A stretch of 44,138 nucleotides of DNA from Chloroflexota bacterium (GTDB taxonomy: Bacteria > Chloroflexota > Anaerolineae > Promineifilales > Promineifilaceae): positions 1 to 44,138 of the forward strand of contig JABFFZ010000045.1 in the NCBI GenBank assembly GCA_013112725.1, given 5' to 3'. Both the position numbers and the translations under genes were made by a program. Under the pieces are notes generated by a model that was not told the origin of the DNA, searched no databases, and was given only the letters and a program-made list of their open reading frames with translations. Shown here one piece after another: positions 14,922 through 24,423 of the stretch (positions within the stretch are counted from its first letter, which is position 1; each line of letters begins with the position of its first letter).

Positions 14922-15048
14922 TGAACGCTTACCCAAAGATCTGTATTTTTTGCGTAACCGTTCAGTTCATCTGGAGACTTGACAAGTTTTTACACCTGAA
15001 TTGCGGCAACTGCCTCTGGTAAAAAACTTGTCAAGTCTGAACGCTTAC
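14922..15048. repeat. Inverted-repeat element flanked by 11-bp direct repeats
   Basis: AGACTTGACAAGTTTTTA (14975-14992) and its complement (15020-15038, one extra A) form an 18-bp stem around a 27-nt loop. TGAACGCTTAC occurs at 14922-14932 and 15038-15048, directly repeated, as if flanking an insertion. No protein is encoded in the whole gap 14849-15255. Confidence 0.6.
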
Positions 15049-15110
15049 TTTTTTGCGCCGCTCGCTTGCTTATTTATTACTGGACACTGGCGTTTTTTAT
15101 ATCACCAGAG

Positions 15111-15174
15111 AGAGTTGTCAAATTTCACATGTTGTTTTCTTGTTCGCTACTCGTGAGAAAAATTTGACAACTCT
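15111..15174. repeat. Second inverted repeat with TTGTCAAATTT arms
   Basis: AGAGTTGTCAAATTT (15111-15125) is exactly complementary to 15160-15174, around a 34-nt loop. Its arms resemble those of the neighbouring element (TTGACAAGTTTT), so both may belong to one family of small non-autonomous repeats. Confidence 0.65.
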
Positions 15175-15255
15175 AGAATTCGCCAGACTCCAGTTTATTA
15201 CATGTGCGCATTACGAGGTCGGGCGAAGATGCCCGATTGACGATGGAGGAATCTG

Positions 15256-16244
15256 ATGAAAGTATTGGTAACTGGCGTGGGCGGTGCAGCCGGCCGTCAT
15301 GTGAATCAACTGTTGCGGCAGCATGGGTATGAAGTCATCGGCGTGGATGGGCAGCCGGTCTATCTGCCAGAGCTAACTACCTTCTATCAGGCGCCGGCTG
15401 TCTGTGACCCGGCGTATGTGGCGTGGTTAGCGGACACGGCCGTTACCGCTGACCTGCTCATCCCCACTGTGCCCGAAGAGCTGCTGAAGGCGGCCACCGC
15501 CCAAGACGGCCTGCCCTGTCCGGCGCTCATTGCCTCTGTCACGGCCGTGTCCATTGCCCATGATCAATACATCACCGCGCAAAGCCTGACTGCCGCCAAC
15601 CTACCCGTGCCGCGCTTTGCCCGCCCGTCGGCGTTGGCTACGGCAGCAGATGTAAGTCGCCAGGTGGGCTGGCCCTGCCTGAGCAAACCCCGCTTTAACC
15701 GGAACCGCCGGTGCGGTGGGGGGTGACGGTGTATGAGACGCCCGCCGATTTTCCGGCTCTGGCCGCCCTCGACGACAGCTACATGGGGCAAGAGTATGTG
15801 CCCGGTACAGCCTATGCCGTCAATCTATTTCTGGATCGGACGGCTACGGTTGTGGCGGTTATGGAAAAACCTGGCCGGTGTGAAAGGGCTAACGGCCGTG
15901 CCGCCACCGTGCGGCAGGTGACGGCGCCTGATGTGGCAGTTGCGGCCGTGGCCGCTGCCCGCGCTCTGGGACTTACCGGCCCGCTGGACATGGAGATACG
16001 TCGCCGCGCCTATGATTGTCCGGCGGTGCTGAATATCAATGCCCGCTTTGGGGCCACTATCGCTTACGCCCCACAAGTGCTATTGTTAGCCGTAAACCGT
16101 GAGCCATCATTCGACAACAAGAGACCTGCCACAGTGCGGAATATGCGATTGCCCTATTACTCCCCACACCCCGCTCGCGCAGAAAAACATAGCGCCATAC
16201 AATTTGGCCGAATTAGCCCGGCATTTGTGTCTTTTGGGAGATGA
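15256..16244 (+). pseudogene. Frameshifted ATP-grasp (carbamoyl-phosphate-synthetase-like) gene
   Basis: The first frame (15256-15726) begins MKVLVTGVGGAAGRHV, a nucleotide-binding Rossmann-like start, with VPRFARPSALATAAD and GWPCLSKPRF, the ATP-grasp entry with its Lys. It is disrupted near 15690-15715 and continues in the +1 frame as RWGVTVYETPADF, YMGQEYVPGTAYAVNLF and LGLTGPLDMEIRR with VLNINARFG, the Mg-binding end of the ATP-grasp fold. In intact relatives the junction is a glycine-rich loop (about GRGGRG), here damaged. After GATIAYAPQVL the C-terminus becomes unrelated-looking and ends at 16244. Such enzymes ligate a carboxylate to an amine using ATP. GGAGG precedes ATG 15256. The gene is probably inactive unless a sequencing error caused the shift. 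Confidence 0.8.
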
Positions 16245-16627
16245 TGCCGACCCGATGCCCCAGATATGAACCCCCGATGACCAACCATGCCATCGCTTGT
16301 GCTGTTAGCCTGAATTACCCTGAAATTGGGCGCCCCCAACGCCAATTAATTAGACCAAAAGATTAAACTTGTTTGCTGTCAGGATGAGCAGTAGTACCTT
16401 TTGACCATTACATTGGTAGAAGGTGATCCTTACAATGACGGCCGTTGGCATGATGAGCGATGCCTAACTTGTGAAGAAGTTATGGTTATAGGGAGCGAAT
16501 TGAGGATTTATCACCCTACTACGGCCGTTTCCTCCACCCCACCTTAGCGCCTGACACACTCCCCCCTTCGTCGTTGACACAGGTTCTTTATGCGCATTCA
16601 ATTTGGGCTGCGTCTGTCCAATGATGC
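16245..16627. other. Intergenic region with a possible promoter, no gene seen
   Basis: No convincing coding frame occurs. Two octamers lie here (16438-16445 and one near 16521). TTGACA at 16574-16579 with TTCAAT 17 bp on is a candidate promoter for the downstream secreted propeller gene, about 46 nt before its ATG at 16649. Confidence 0.5.
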
Positions 16628-16648
16628 GTGACAAAGAGGAGTCAAACC

Positions 16649-18298
16649 ATGTGGACTGGAAAACAACGAATCTTTAGTGGTTTAATGATTCTGATGCTCT
16701 TTGCCTGGGCAGTGAACCGAACGGAGGAACAGACGGCCGTTGCCCAAAACTATCCGTCTCACCCCGGTTTCCCCCGTTTTGAAGCGGGCGGCACCATTAC
16801 TTTTGGTTCGCCTACCATTGTGGACATCAATAAAGATGGTCAGTTAGATATATTAGTGCCAGATGGCCATGGCTGTGTGTGGGCCTGGAGACACACGGGC
16901 GCCGTCCTGCCAAATTTCCCTCTGAAGACGGGCAGCAGTTGCCAGGGCACACCGCGCATCAGCGGGCCGCTGGCCGTTGGTGACATGGATGGGGATGGCT
17001 CACTGGAAATTGCCGCCGGTACACGGGGTACAGGTAGCAGCCCTGGGCAACGCGGTAAAATTTATGTCTGGCACGCTAACGGCTCTATAGCCGCCGGGTG
17101 GCCGCAAGAAATGGCCTGGAATGTGCAATTTGGCAGTGGTCTGCCGGAAGTTCTCACGGTAGCTATGGCCAACGTGACCGGCGATGGTAGAGTGGAATTG
17201 ATCGCTGGCACCAGCAATAATGCATCCGCTGGCGGTACACCGCAAGACCCCACCCACAATTTATATGCCTTCTTTGGGAATGGCGCCTTGCTGCCCGGCT
17301 TTCCCACCCAATATCGCCGGGCCGGCATCTGGGGTTTTGTTGGCCTGGCCGATCTCAATGGTGATGGGTACGCCGAACTACTCACCGGGCGTGATCATGC
17401 CTTTGTTCACGCCTATAATGCCCAGGGAAATCCATTACCCGCATGGCCTGTGGAATCACTCGTTGACCCCAACGAGCCAGATGGCTTGTTTCTTGAGTTC
17501 ACACGAGACGCACCCTCAATGGGTGATCTGGATGGGGATGGCGACATTGAAATTGTCATTGCTGGCAAAGTGCGTAACCCCAATCAGAACCGGGATGTGA
17601 CGAACAGTGGTTTATTGGTGCTGCAAGCGAACGGTCAACGCGAACCAGGCTGGCAGGTGGCTAAACTGGGTGGCGCACCAATTCATAATGACTTCTTTCC
17701 CACGCAAGCGCCCGCCCTGGGTGATCTGGATGGTGATGGTGATTTGGAAATTGTGGTGGGCATGTTAGATGGCTTCATACGGGTGTATCAGGCAGATGGC
17801 CACCTGATGTGGCAGTATAACTTTGCCCAGGGACATCGTTTATTCGCCAGCGAACCGGTGATTGGCGATGTGACGGGTGACGGCCGTCCCGATATTCTTT
17901 TTGGCACCTACAGCCCGGATAACAGCGCCAATGCCCAGGCCCGCTTACACGGTTTGAGCGCATCGGGCCAACCGCTACCCGGTTTTCCCCTCACGCTAAA
18001 CCATGAAGGCCAGTCGGAGAAACAAGGCTTGCGCGCCGCCCCCACACTGGCCGACCTGGATGGCGATTGCCTGGTAGAGATTGTGGCGGGCAGCCAGGCA
18101 GCCGTGTTGTATGTCTGGGATCTACCGGCTGCCTATTATCCTTCCTTAATGCCCTGGCCCACGGCCCGGCATGATTTCCAGCGCACCGGGTTTGTGGGCA
18201 CGGCCGTTATGCCAACACAAGGCACAGCATCTAGCGCCTTCCTGAATTCTGATTACCAAATCTATTTACCCTGGATTGGTAATCAGGTTTGCTGGTAA
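16649..18298 (+). CDS. Secreted FG-GAP/VCBS beta-propeller protein
   Basis: About 549 residues from ATG 16649 (AGAGGAG upstream; GTG 16628 is an upstream alternative). The N-terminus GLMILMLFAWAVNRT is a signal peptide. The body contains about eight FG-GAP/VCBS blades, each with a calcium-type DxDGDGxxE loop: DINKDGQLDI, DMDGDGSLEI, NVTGDGRVEL, DLNGDGYAEL, DLDGDGDIEI, DLDGDGDLEI, DVTGDGRPDI and the last, weaker DLDGDCLVEI. Such propellers bind calcium and mediate extracellular recognition or adhesion. The protein ends SDYQIYLPWIGNQVCW, a tail resembling the YLPL tail of the convergent neighbour. A strong bidirectional terminator follows. Its exact ligand is unknown. Confidence 0.9.
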   Translation: MWTGKQRIFSGLMILMLFAWAVNRTEEQTAVAQNYPSHPGFPRFEAGGTITFGSPTIVDINKDGQLDILVPDGHGCVWAWRHTGAVLPNFPLKTGSSCQGTPRISGPLAVGDMDGDGSLEIAAGTRGTGSSPGQRGKIYVWHANGSIAAGWPQEMAWNVQFGSGLPEVLTVAMANVTGDGRVELIAGTSNNASAGGTPQDPTHNLYAFFGNGALLPGFPTQYRRAGIWGFVGLADLNGDGYAELLTGRDHAFVHAYNAQGNPLPAWPVESLVDPNEPDGLFLEFTRDAPSMGDLDGDGDIEIVIAGKVRNPNQNRDVTNSGLLVLQANGQREPGWQVAKLGGAPIHNDFFPTQAPALGDLDGDGDLEIVVGMLDGFIRVYQADGHLMWQYNFAQGHRLFASEPVIGDVTGDGRPDILFGTYSPDNSANAQARLHGLSASGQPLPGFPLTLNHEGQSEKQGLRAAPTLADLDGDCLVEIVAGSQAAVLYVWDLPAAYYPSLMPWPTARHDFQRTGFVGTAVMPTQGTASSAFLNSDYQIYLPWIGNQVCW

Positions 18299-18310
18299 AT
18301 TTGAAGTTGA

Positions 18311-18357
18311 CCACAGTTGACCCTCCCTTTGAAATAGAAAGGGAGGGTCAACTGTGG
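18311..18357. terminator. Strong bidirectional terminator hairpin
   Basis: Two perfect 20-bp arms (18311-18330, CCACAGTTGACCCTCCCTTT; 18338-18357) flank a 7-nt loop GAAATAG, between the 3' ends of convergent genes stopping at 18298 and 18362. The stem ends in AAA/TTT near the loop rather than a T-run after it, so this is best described as terminator-like, but position and stability are convincing. Confidence 0.75.
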
Positions 18358-18361
18358 TGGT

Positions 18362-21304
18362 TTACGGCCGTTGCACCAGCGGCAAATAACTGAAATACGT
18401 CCACCCAGGCGGCAAAGGGGTGGCTGTCGGCATGACGGTAGTGCCCGTTGGCGTCGGTGTAGCCGAGAGTGTACCTGTTGGCGTTGGTGTACTGGTTGGC
18501 GTGGCCGAGAGTGTGCCCGTTGGCGTCGGCGTATTGGTCGGCGTGGCCGAGAGTGTGCCCGTTGGCGTCGGCGTATTGGTCGGCGTAGCCGAGAGTGTGC
18601 CTGTTGGCGTCGGCGTATTAGTCGGTGTTGTTGATCCCGTACTTGTTGGCGTCGGCGTCAAGGTGTTGGTTGGCGTTGCTGTCGGCGTATGAGTTGACGT
18701 CGCCGTCGGCGTATTGGTCGGGGTATTGGTAGACGTAGCTGTCGGCGTATTGGTGGGCGTCGGTGGCGCAAACACCTCCACATTGCGGGCAAATTGCGAG
18801 GTGTTCCCATCATCATCAGTGGTATGAGCCGTCAGGATGTCCCCCACCGCTATCCCGCTGACAGCGATGGTGAAATTACCATTGCTATTGGCCATGCCCT
18901 GTGTCAGATACGTTTTGCCTTCGCCAAAATTATCTCCACCAGGATTATTCACCACGGTTTTGTCAGCCAGAAACAGTTCCACCTGGCAGTTCGCACAGGT
19001 ATTCCCCGTTACCTGCACGGTTGTGGCCGCCGTAATCTGCGGCGGCTGGATGCCATTATTTGGGAAATACTCCAGCCCATCATCACAAATCCCTGGCTTT
19101 AACCGGATGCCCATCCCCACATTGTCAAACAGGCTGTTTTGGCTGAAGGTGTTGTAATAGGCTTCACACGTGCCGTAACTCAGATACCCTTTGTCAGCAT
19201 CCAGATAAATGCCATATTCTGGATGGTAGGCAATAATGTTATGGGTGATGCTGTTTCCCTGGCTGCCACCGGTCATATACACCCCGCTCAGACCATAACC
19301 ACTGAATGGGCGCGAACCGTTGGGCATAGTCTGTAACCCACTTTCCGTACCGGGTAAGGGGATAACGACATCCCGTGGCCCTAATCCGGTGGGGGCAACG
19401 CCAATAAAGTTGTCGTACACCTGGTTATCATAGACGGTATAAAATCGCACGCCGTCGCCGCCATTCCCTACAATCACATTGCGGTAAACCAGGTTGGCTG
19501 TCACCTGATCTTCAAAGGTAACACCCCTGCCGCCATTGTATATGGTTTCATTACCTGACGGCGACAGACCGATAAAGTTGCCGACGATGTGGTTGCCTTG
19601 TGTCCCCAGGTTGTGTGAAAGTTCGACACCATCCCGATTGTTACCGCTGATGACATTACGCTCCCCCGGATTAAGGCCACCGACCCGGTTATTGATCACA
19701 CCTTCGGCCACATCTACACCATCTGCGCCATTTCGCAGGCGCACGGTGCCACTTTGCTTCAGGCCGATATAGTTGTTGATGACCACATTATCCTGCACAC
19801 CAATTCCCTGAAACCCTACACCATCCTGATCATTGCCGGAAAAGATGTTACGCTCGGCAGCTGTAGTTCCACCGACAAGATTCTGGTTGGCGCCATTTCC
19901 CAGGCGGATGCCTTCCCCTTCAATGCCGGGCGCAACCTGGGTAAAGGTGTTGGCGGCATTGGTGCCGAAAAAGTTGCCTGCCAGGGTGTTGTGGTGGGCG
20001 CGGCTGCCAAACAGTTGGATTTGCCGGTGCCAGTTGTACACAGCCAATCCTTTGACCACATTGTTCGGTGACAACAGATGCAGTCCATAGATATATGCAA
20101 AGTTATTGCCCTGTATTTCTATTTTGATAATAGCGTTGCCGTTGATCCATTGATCATTGGCTGAAGAATTGCATTGGGTGTAACCGTCAATGGTAACGCC
20201 AGCATTGTCGGCCGCATCAATAATGAGTTCATTGATAGGGGTAATCGTAACCAGATTGGGACACGTACCGTTGGTATTACGAATGTCAAAGTGGATGGTA
20301 TCGGCGCCGGGTAAAACGTTACTCTCTTCAATGGCGGCACGCAAGGTACAACTGCCTACGGCCGTCTGGCACTGTCCATCACCAGGATTTACGTCGCTCT
20401 GGTCGCCAGATGAATCAACGACAAAAACAGCCTGCGGTGTATGGCTGGGTGGCGCAGGTGGGGATGCGGTTCGTTGCCCCCAGGCTGCCAGAATCATTTG
20501 CACATCGGCTACGTTCAGGCAGCCGCTGCCATCTATATCGTAGGCGGTGATGGTGGACGCCAGACAACGGCTGTCTCGCGCCAACTCTTGCCACGCACTC
20601 ACCACCAGGTACGCATCAGCATCATTCACCACCTGGTTGCCCGACAAATCCAGAGCCTTCACAGTTGGCTGACTAATCTGGACACTGTCAGCTTCATAGC
20701 GTCCACTTGCCAACAGCACCTGCCCGGCCGTATTGACCAACAGCATGTCAGCTACATTGACACGTACAGCGCCACTGGTGCGCACATCAAACTGAAAAGT
20801 GGCTAATTCCACCGGGCCAACGGCCGTGCCAGATTCAAGACGAGGCTCATCTGCATAAGCTGTGGCTGAGCAGTTAGCAACCGGACAACTGGCGCTGCTG
20901 AGAATTACCCCATCCGCCTGGCGCACTGTGCCCATCAGCAGCAATTCTCGCTCACCGGCCCAACCAGGCGTGGCCTCGGCGGTGAGCAGCGCCATTTGTG
21001 CCGGGTTGTAAGTTAGCTTGACTTCATACCCCCCCAGCGTCGAGACGCCATCGCTCATTAACCGGATGGTAGCGGTGGTATTTATTCTGGCCGTGTCGGG
21101 CGCTTCCAGCCAGACACGCGGCCCGGCTTCTGCCCCAGCCATTTGCTTTGTGGGCCAGGCGGTGATGAGGACGGCCGTATCCTGCCCCTCTTGCGCTCCG
21201 GCTGACGACTGCCACAAAGCCAGCGCCATGCCCAGTATGAGCAACAACCATAAACTATTTACTCTGCCTGACAATTTTGGCCGCAGCCGGTTTTTCATAT
21301 CCAT
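18362..21304 (-). CDS. Secreted cohesin-like/dockerin/beta-helix multidomain protein
   Basis: About 980 residues from ATG 21304 (AAGGAAGG upstream; the frame opens earlier at 21373). Order of parts: signal peptide ([20 protein letters not shown]), a cohesin-like beta-sandwich ([19 protein letters not shown] to VQIS), a dockerin-like pair of calcium loops ([20 protein letters not shown] and [20 protein letters not shown]), a CSLREA-type segment ([19 protein letters not shown]), then a long right-handed beta-helix of NxVxGN-type repeats, a C-terminal beta domain and a 14-residue Thr/Pro repeat linker. It ends [14 protein letters not shown]. Secreted adhesion, scaffold or carbohydrate-processing roles are possible. 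The cohesin and dockerin modules in one chain could self-associate. No catalytic motif is evident. Confidence 0.85.
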   Translation of the reverse strand: MDMKNRLRPKLSGRVNSLWLLLILGMALALWQSSAGAQEGQDTAVLITAWPTKQMAGAEAGPRVWLEAPDTARINTTATIRLMSDGVSTLGGYEVKLTYNPAQMALLTAEATPGWAGERELLLMGTVRQADGVILSSASCPVANCSATAYADEPRLESGTAVGPVELATFQFDVRTSGAVRVNVADMLLVNTAGQVLLASGRYEADSVQISQPTVKALDLSGNQVVNDADAYLVVSAWQELARDSRCLASTITAYDIDGSGCLNVADVQMILAAWGQRTASPPAPPSHTPQAVFVVDSSGDQSDVNPGDGQCQTAVGSCTLRAAIEESNVLPGADTIHFDIRNTNGTCPNLVTITPINELIIDAADNAGVTIDGYTQCNSSANDQWINGNAIIKIEIQGNNFAYIYGLHLLSPNNVVKGLAVYNWHRQIQLFGSRAHHNTLAGNFFGTNAANTFTQVAPGIEGEGIRLGNGANQNLVGGTTAAERNIFSGNDQDGVGFQGIGVQDNVVINNYIGLKQSGTVRLRNGADGVDVAEGVINNRVGGLNPGERNVISGNNRDGVELSHNLGTQGNHIVGNFIGLSPSGNETIYNGGRGVTFEDQVTANLVYRNVIVGNGGDGVRFYTVYDNQVYDNFIGVAPTGLGPRDVVIPLPGTESGLQTMPNGSRPFSGYGLSGVYMTGGSQGNSITHNIIAYHPEYGIYLDADKGYLSYGTCEAYYNTFSQNSLFDNVGMGIRLKPGICDDGLEYFPNNGIQPPQITAATTVQVTGNTCANCQVELFLADKTVVNNPGGDNFGEGKTYLTQGMANSNGNFTIAVSGIAVGDILTAHTTDDDGNTSQFARNVEVFAPPTPTNTPTATSTNTPTNTPTATSTHTPTATPTNTLTPTPTSTGSTTPTNTPTPTGTLSATPTNTPTPTGTLSATPTNTPTPTGTLSATPTSTPTPTGTLSATPTPTGTTVMPTATPLPPGWTYFSYLPLVQRP
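18440..18650 (-). repeat. 42-bp tandem repeats coding a Thr/Pro linker
   Basis: About five in-frame copies of a 42-bp unit encode [18 protein letters not shown] repeats near the C-terminus of the beta-helix protein. Nearly identical at DNA level, hence prone to copy-number change. A looser TPT-rich stretch (18650-18770) precedes it in the protein. Confidence 0.85.
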
Positions 21305-21442
21305 AAGAACCTTCCTTTGTAGACCCGACTCGTCTGGTAAAACGTGTCCGATCTTAACTACATTTGACAGCAATTCTCATTTTGACCGCCATTGCTGGCT
21401 GGAACAAAAAACACAGTAAAGCATGTTTCCCATGCATCATGG

Positions 21443-22123
21443 TCACGCCCATGATTTAACAACGATGTGCTGTACATCAGCCACTACCTGTTCTAATGAT
21501 TGGCTGGCATCCACTACATAACCAGCGGGATGCGCCTGCACCAATTGCCGGTAGTTCTGGCGCAGTTGCCCCGTTTGCGCTGCGGAAAGTTCTTGTTTAC
21601 GGCTTTGCAGTACGGCCGTTGGCGCATCCAGCAGCACTACCACATCCGGCATGGGCAGCAAGCGTATGGCTATTTCCACCCAGCGCGGCGAACCGCCATA
21701 ACGATAACGCAGTGGGTCTACCAGCATATCCAGCAGCGAATGGCGGTCGGCCACCACCAAAACACCTTGCGCTCGCCGTCCCCGAACCAGAACAAAATAG
21801 CCTACCAGCCAATCCAACCATATAACTACCAGTTTGAGGGCGGAAAGAAAACGGCCGTGAGGCGCTTTGCCGTAATGTTCAATGCTGCCCTCGCGGCTGG
21901 CGGTTGCCGCCCGGAACACCAGTTGCGGCCGACGATGCAGCACAAACAGGCCGGTATAGGCCGTAGCCGCCAACGCCCGCTCCAATTCCGCCAGCACGGT
22001 TGATTTGCCACTGCCATCCACACCCAACAAGGTAATCCAGGGGTAGCGTTTACCTTTCAACCAACGCCTGGCCGGTTCAACAAGCGGCGGTTCAATAACC
22101 GGCAACCCATTTTTGCCCATCAT
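21443..22123 (-). CDS. Thymidylate-kinase-like P-loop protein, last gene of the EPS operon
   Basis: Two hundred and twenty-six residues. A Walker A loop LLGVDGSGKSTVLAEL lies near residue 37, a DRHSLLDML segment near residue 125 corresponds to the DR(Y/H) of thymidylate kinases, and LLPMPDVVVLLDAP is the strand before the lid helix (SRKQELS). Stand-alone thymidylate-kinase-like proteins of this type are often found in polysaccharide clusters, where their substrate is unclear; they may phosphorylate a sugar or lipid carrier rather than dTMP. The start overlaps the end of the upstream glycosyltransferase by 32 nt; a second Met follows directly. As the most distal gene of the operon it is the last translated. 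Confidence 0.75.
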   Translation of the reverse strand: MMGKNGLPVIEPPLVEPARRWLKGKRYPWITLLGVDGSGKSTVLAELERALAATAYTGLFVLHRRPQLVFRAATASREGSIEHYGKAPHGRFLSALKLVVIWLDWLVGYFVLVRGRRAQGVLVVADRHSLLDMLVDPLRYRYGGSPRWVEIAIRLLPMPDVVVLLDAPTAVLQSRKQELSAAQTGQLRQNYRQLVQAHPAGYVVDASQSLEQVVADVQHIVVKSWA

Positions 22124-23288
22124 GCTCCATTATTTGTTGGATACAGTCACCCAAACGTCCTGCCACATCCGGCCATTGGTAATTTTCTTCCACCTTCAGG
22201 CGGGCCTGTCGTCCCATCTGGCGGCGCAACCTGGTGTCCGTGAGCAGGCGCACCAGACTTTGCGCCAATGTATCCACATCTTCGGCGGGGACAATCAGCC
22301 CGTTAATTTCATGGTCAATGATCTCTTCCATCGCCTGGCCCGTGACGCCAATACAGGGTAAGCCATAACTCATCGCTTCCAGCAGCACATCACCCCACGT
22401 TTCCAGACGGGAAGGCAGCACAAACAGGTCGGCCGAACGATAGAGCGTGGCAATGGTCTGGCGATCCCAGGTGGCCTGGATGATCTCCACACCCGTAACA
22501 GGAAAAGCAGAGGGAATGGGCACGGCTGTGACCATTTTCAGCCTGGCGCCGGGCACTTCCTGGCGCACCTGGGCAAATGCCGCCAACAGCAGATCGCCTC
22601 CCTTGCGGTGGAACTCCTTGCCAATAAAGAGAATGATCGGCGCGGCCGTTTCCCGGTGCTTTACCGGTTGGGGCAGCCGGGCAAAGTTAACGCCAGCGCC
22701 AACGGCCGTTACCTTTTCTGGGTTTATGCCATAGTCCTGAATGATGGAGGTACGCACCAGGTCGCTGCGGGTGCAAATATGGCTGGCGCCGGCAAAAGCC
22801 GCACGCTCCAGGGCTAGCCATTCCTGGCGCTGCGCCGCCGAAAAAGGGGAACGTCCGACCGACGGCCGTTGCGCTGCCAGATGCGCCGTATAATCTGTAT
22901 AGATGAGGCTTGGCCGCGCCCCTATCTGCCAGCGCGCATCAAACAACACACCTACCTGCACGATCAAATCAATTTCCCCTTGAATAGTCTGAAAATGGGT
23001 GTGCGCCAGCTGCGAACGCCAGCGAAACGCTGTCACATTCTTGTAAAAACCTTCACGCCACCGCTGCCGGTCAGGGTGAAATGCTTGCAATGCATTCAAA
23101 TAACGGTATACCCCATACAGGCTGGCGTCATAAATTTCCACCAGCGGGAAATGCTCCGCCAGCGCCGCAAAGAAGAAGCCATACTTAATACGCGCCGCCG
23201 GATCACGGTGAACATCACCCACTAAAGCGCCAGCAATACGAGGATTACAAGCATTCATCACCAGGCCAAATATCTCCTTTTCAGGCAA
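22092..23288 (-). CDS. GT4-family glycosyltransferase
   Basis: A 398-residue GT-B glycosyltransferase. The C-terminal Rossmann domain shows IILFIGKEFHRKGGDLLLAA (donor-site start), ADLFVLPSRLETWGDVLLEA with the GT4 E-x7-E pair, and DHEINGLIVP. The N-terminal acceptor domain contains CTRSDLVRTSIIQDY and QVGVLFDARW. No membrane segment is present; it acts at the cytoplasmic face on lipid-linked sugars. It overlaps the upstream GT4 by 8 nt (23281-23288) and the downstream kinase-like gene by 32 nt, so it belongs to a tight operon. Donor and acceptor cannot be read from the sequence. The N-terminal domain departs from the usual GxGG start, which sets it apart from the GT4 at 25685. Confidence 0.88.
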   Translation of the reverse strand: MPEKEIFGLVMNACNPRIAGALVGDVHRDPAARIKYGFFFAALAEHFPLVEIYDASLYGVYRYLNALQAFHPDRQRWREGFYKNVTAFRWRSQLAHTHFQTIQGEIDLIVQVGVLFDARWQIGARPSLIYTDYTAHLAAQRPSVGRSPFSAAQRQEWLALERAAFAGASHICTRSDLVRTSIIQDYGINPEKVTAVGAGVNFARLPQPVKHRETAAPIILFIGKEFHRKGGDLLLAAFAQVRQEVPGARLKMVTAVPIPSAFPVTGVEIIQATWDRQTIATLYRSADLFVLPSRLETWGDVLLEAMSYGLPCIGVTGQAMEEIIDHEINGLIVPAEDVDTLAQSLVRLLTDTRLRRQMGRQARLKVEENYQWPDVAGRLGDCIQQIMEHDGQKWVAGY

Positions 23289-24423
23289 AAAACTGAGATT
23301 TTACTGGTAGGGTGGCTAAAATCTGCTCTTTCATGCGTTGCCCCACGGCTTCCCAATTGTAATTTTCCTGGACAAGATGGAAGCCCTGCTCGCCAAATGC
23401 CTGGCATTTTACGGGATCAGCTAATAGTTCGATCAGCCGCTGCGCTAGGTGATTCACATCGCTCGGCTCTATCAGGTAACCATTTACACCAGGAATCACA
23501 AAATCAGGAATTGCGCCTACTCGGGCAGCCACAACCGGCAGCTTATAAGAAAACGCTTCAATAAAAACGATCCCAAAGGGTTCCAATTTGGTCGGCAGGC
23601 AAAACACCGAAGCGCGACGATAATACTCCTTTACCTGCGCCAGCGGCAGCCGACCAACCACTTCGCAATGGGGCACGTCCACCTGGGGCGTACAGCCCAC
23701 AATTGTCAGACGGGCGTCAGGGTGTACCTGCAAAACCTGTTGAAACGCCCGTACCAATTCTGGCCCACCTTTTCGTTCCCAATCCACCCCCACAAACAAG
23801 ATGTTTTTGTTGCTGTAGCCGTCATTTTCCAGCGGGTTGGCATCCGCCTGTAAATTGCTCCCGGCAAAGACACAGGTGACTTTGTCTGGATGGCAGCCAT
23901 ATTGCTCCACAATGGAATTGGTGACATGGCGGCTGCGGGTAAAGATGTGGGTGGCATTCTGGTAAATGGTGCGCTCTAGCTGTAACCAGGGTTGGGAAAA
24001 TAAGCGGCTGCGGTCTTGAAAGGGATAGCGCAGGTTGGCCAGATTGGTATGATCGGTGTAGACAAAGTGGGGTAACCGGTCTGCGCTGGCATCGTACAAA
24101 GATTGCATCTGAAAGGAAAAAACATAATCCGAATCAGCCAGCTTATCGGTCATTAAGCGTTTGATCTGGTGAAAAAGATAGGGTGTGCGGAAGTAACCCT
24201 CTTTGGCATTTTTTTTGCCCGCCAAAATTTCTGGCCCGTATTCTTTGACAGTATAGGCCATATTGATCAACGCCATCTCTTTGCGGTGCGCCAGCAGTTC
24301 TTTGATGTCAATGATTTCGACTTCGTATTGAGGAAAGTTGGCTTGCAGAACACGCGCCACGTGGACGCTGGCCAGGGGCACCGTTCCTTTTTGAATGAAG
24401 GCTATTTTGTGGGCCATGATCAT
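23281..24423 (-). CDS. GT4-family glycosyltransferase
   Basis: A 380-residue GT-B enzyme. The donor domain reads NILFVGVDWERKGGPELVRA, with VFCLPTKLEPFGIVFIEAFS supplying the E-x7-E motif of GT4 and then IPGVNGYLIEPSD. The N-terminal domain ends ATHIFTRSRHVTNSIVEQY and shares the THIFTRS/CTRSDLV pattern with the gene at 22092, indicating that these two are sister enzymes adding similar residues. MIMAHKIAF offers starts at 24423 and 24417; the upstream GT2 stop overlaps by 4 nt. Soluble, acting on the cytoplasmic side. Specificity unknown. Confidence 0.88.
   Translation of the reverse strand: MIMAHKIAFIQKGTVPLASVHVARVLQANFPQYEVEIIDIKELLAHRKEMALINMAYTVKEYGPEILAGKKNAKEGYFRTPYLFHQIKRLMTDKLADSDYVFSFQMQSLYDASADRLPHFVYTDHTNLANLRYPFQDRSRLFSQPWLQLERTIYQNATHIFTRSRHVTNSIVEQYGCHPDKVTCVFAGSNLQADANPLENDGYSNKNILFVGVDWERKGGPELVRAFQQVLQVHPDARLTIVGCTPQVDVPHCEVVGRLPLAQVKEYYRRASVFCLPTKLEPFGIVFIEAFSYKLPVVAARVGAIPDFVIPGVNGYLIEPSDVNHLAQRLIELLADPVKCQAFGEQGFHLVQENYNWEAVGQRMKEQILATLPVKSQFFA

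Noticed and set aside
15053..15256. Small plus-strand frame of 67 codons before the ATP-grasp gene
   Set aside because: It passes through both arms of the inverted repeat at 15111-15174 and has no ribosome site; a repeat-derived frame is likelier.
18440..18650. CRISPR-like array
   Set aside because: The repeats are contiguous and in frame within a protein, with no spacers.
18799..20806. Several plus-strand open frames opposite the beta-helix gene
   Set aside because: They are shadows of the minus-strand gene; the minus frame has domains, a signal peptide and a ribosome site.
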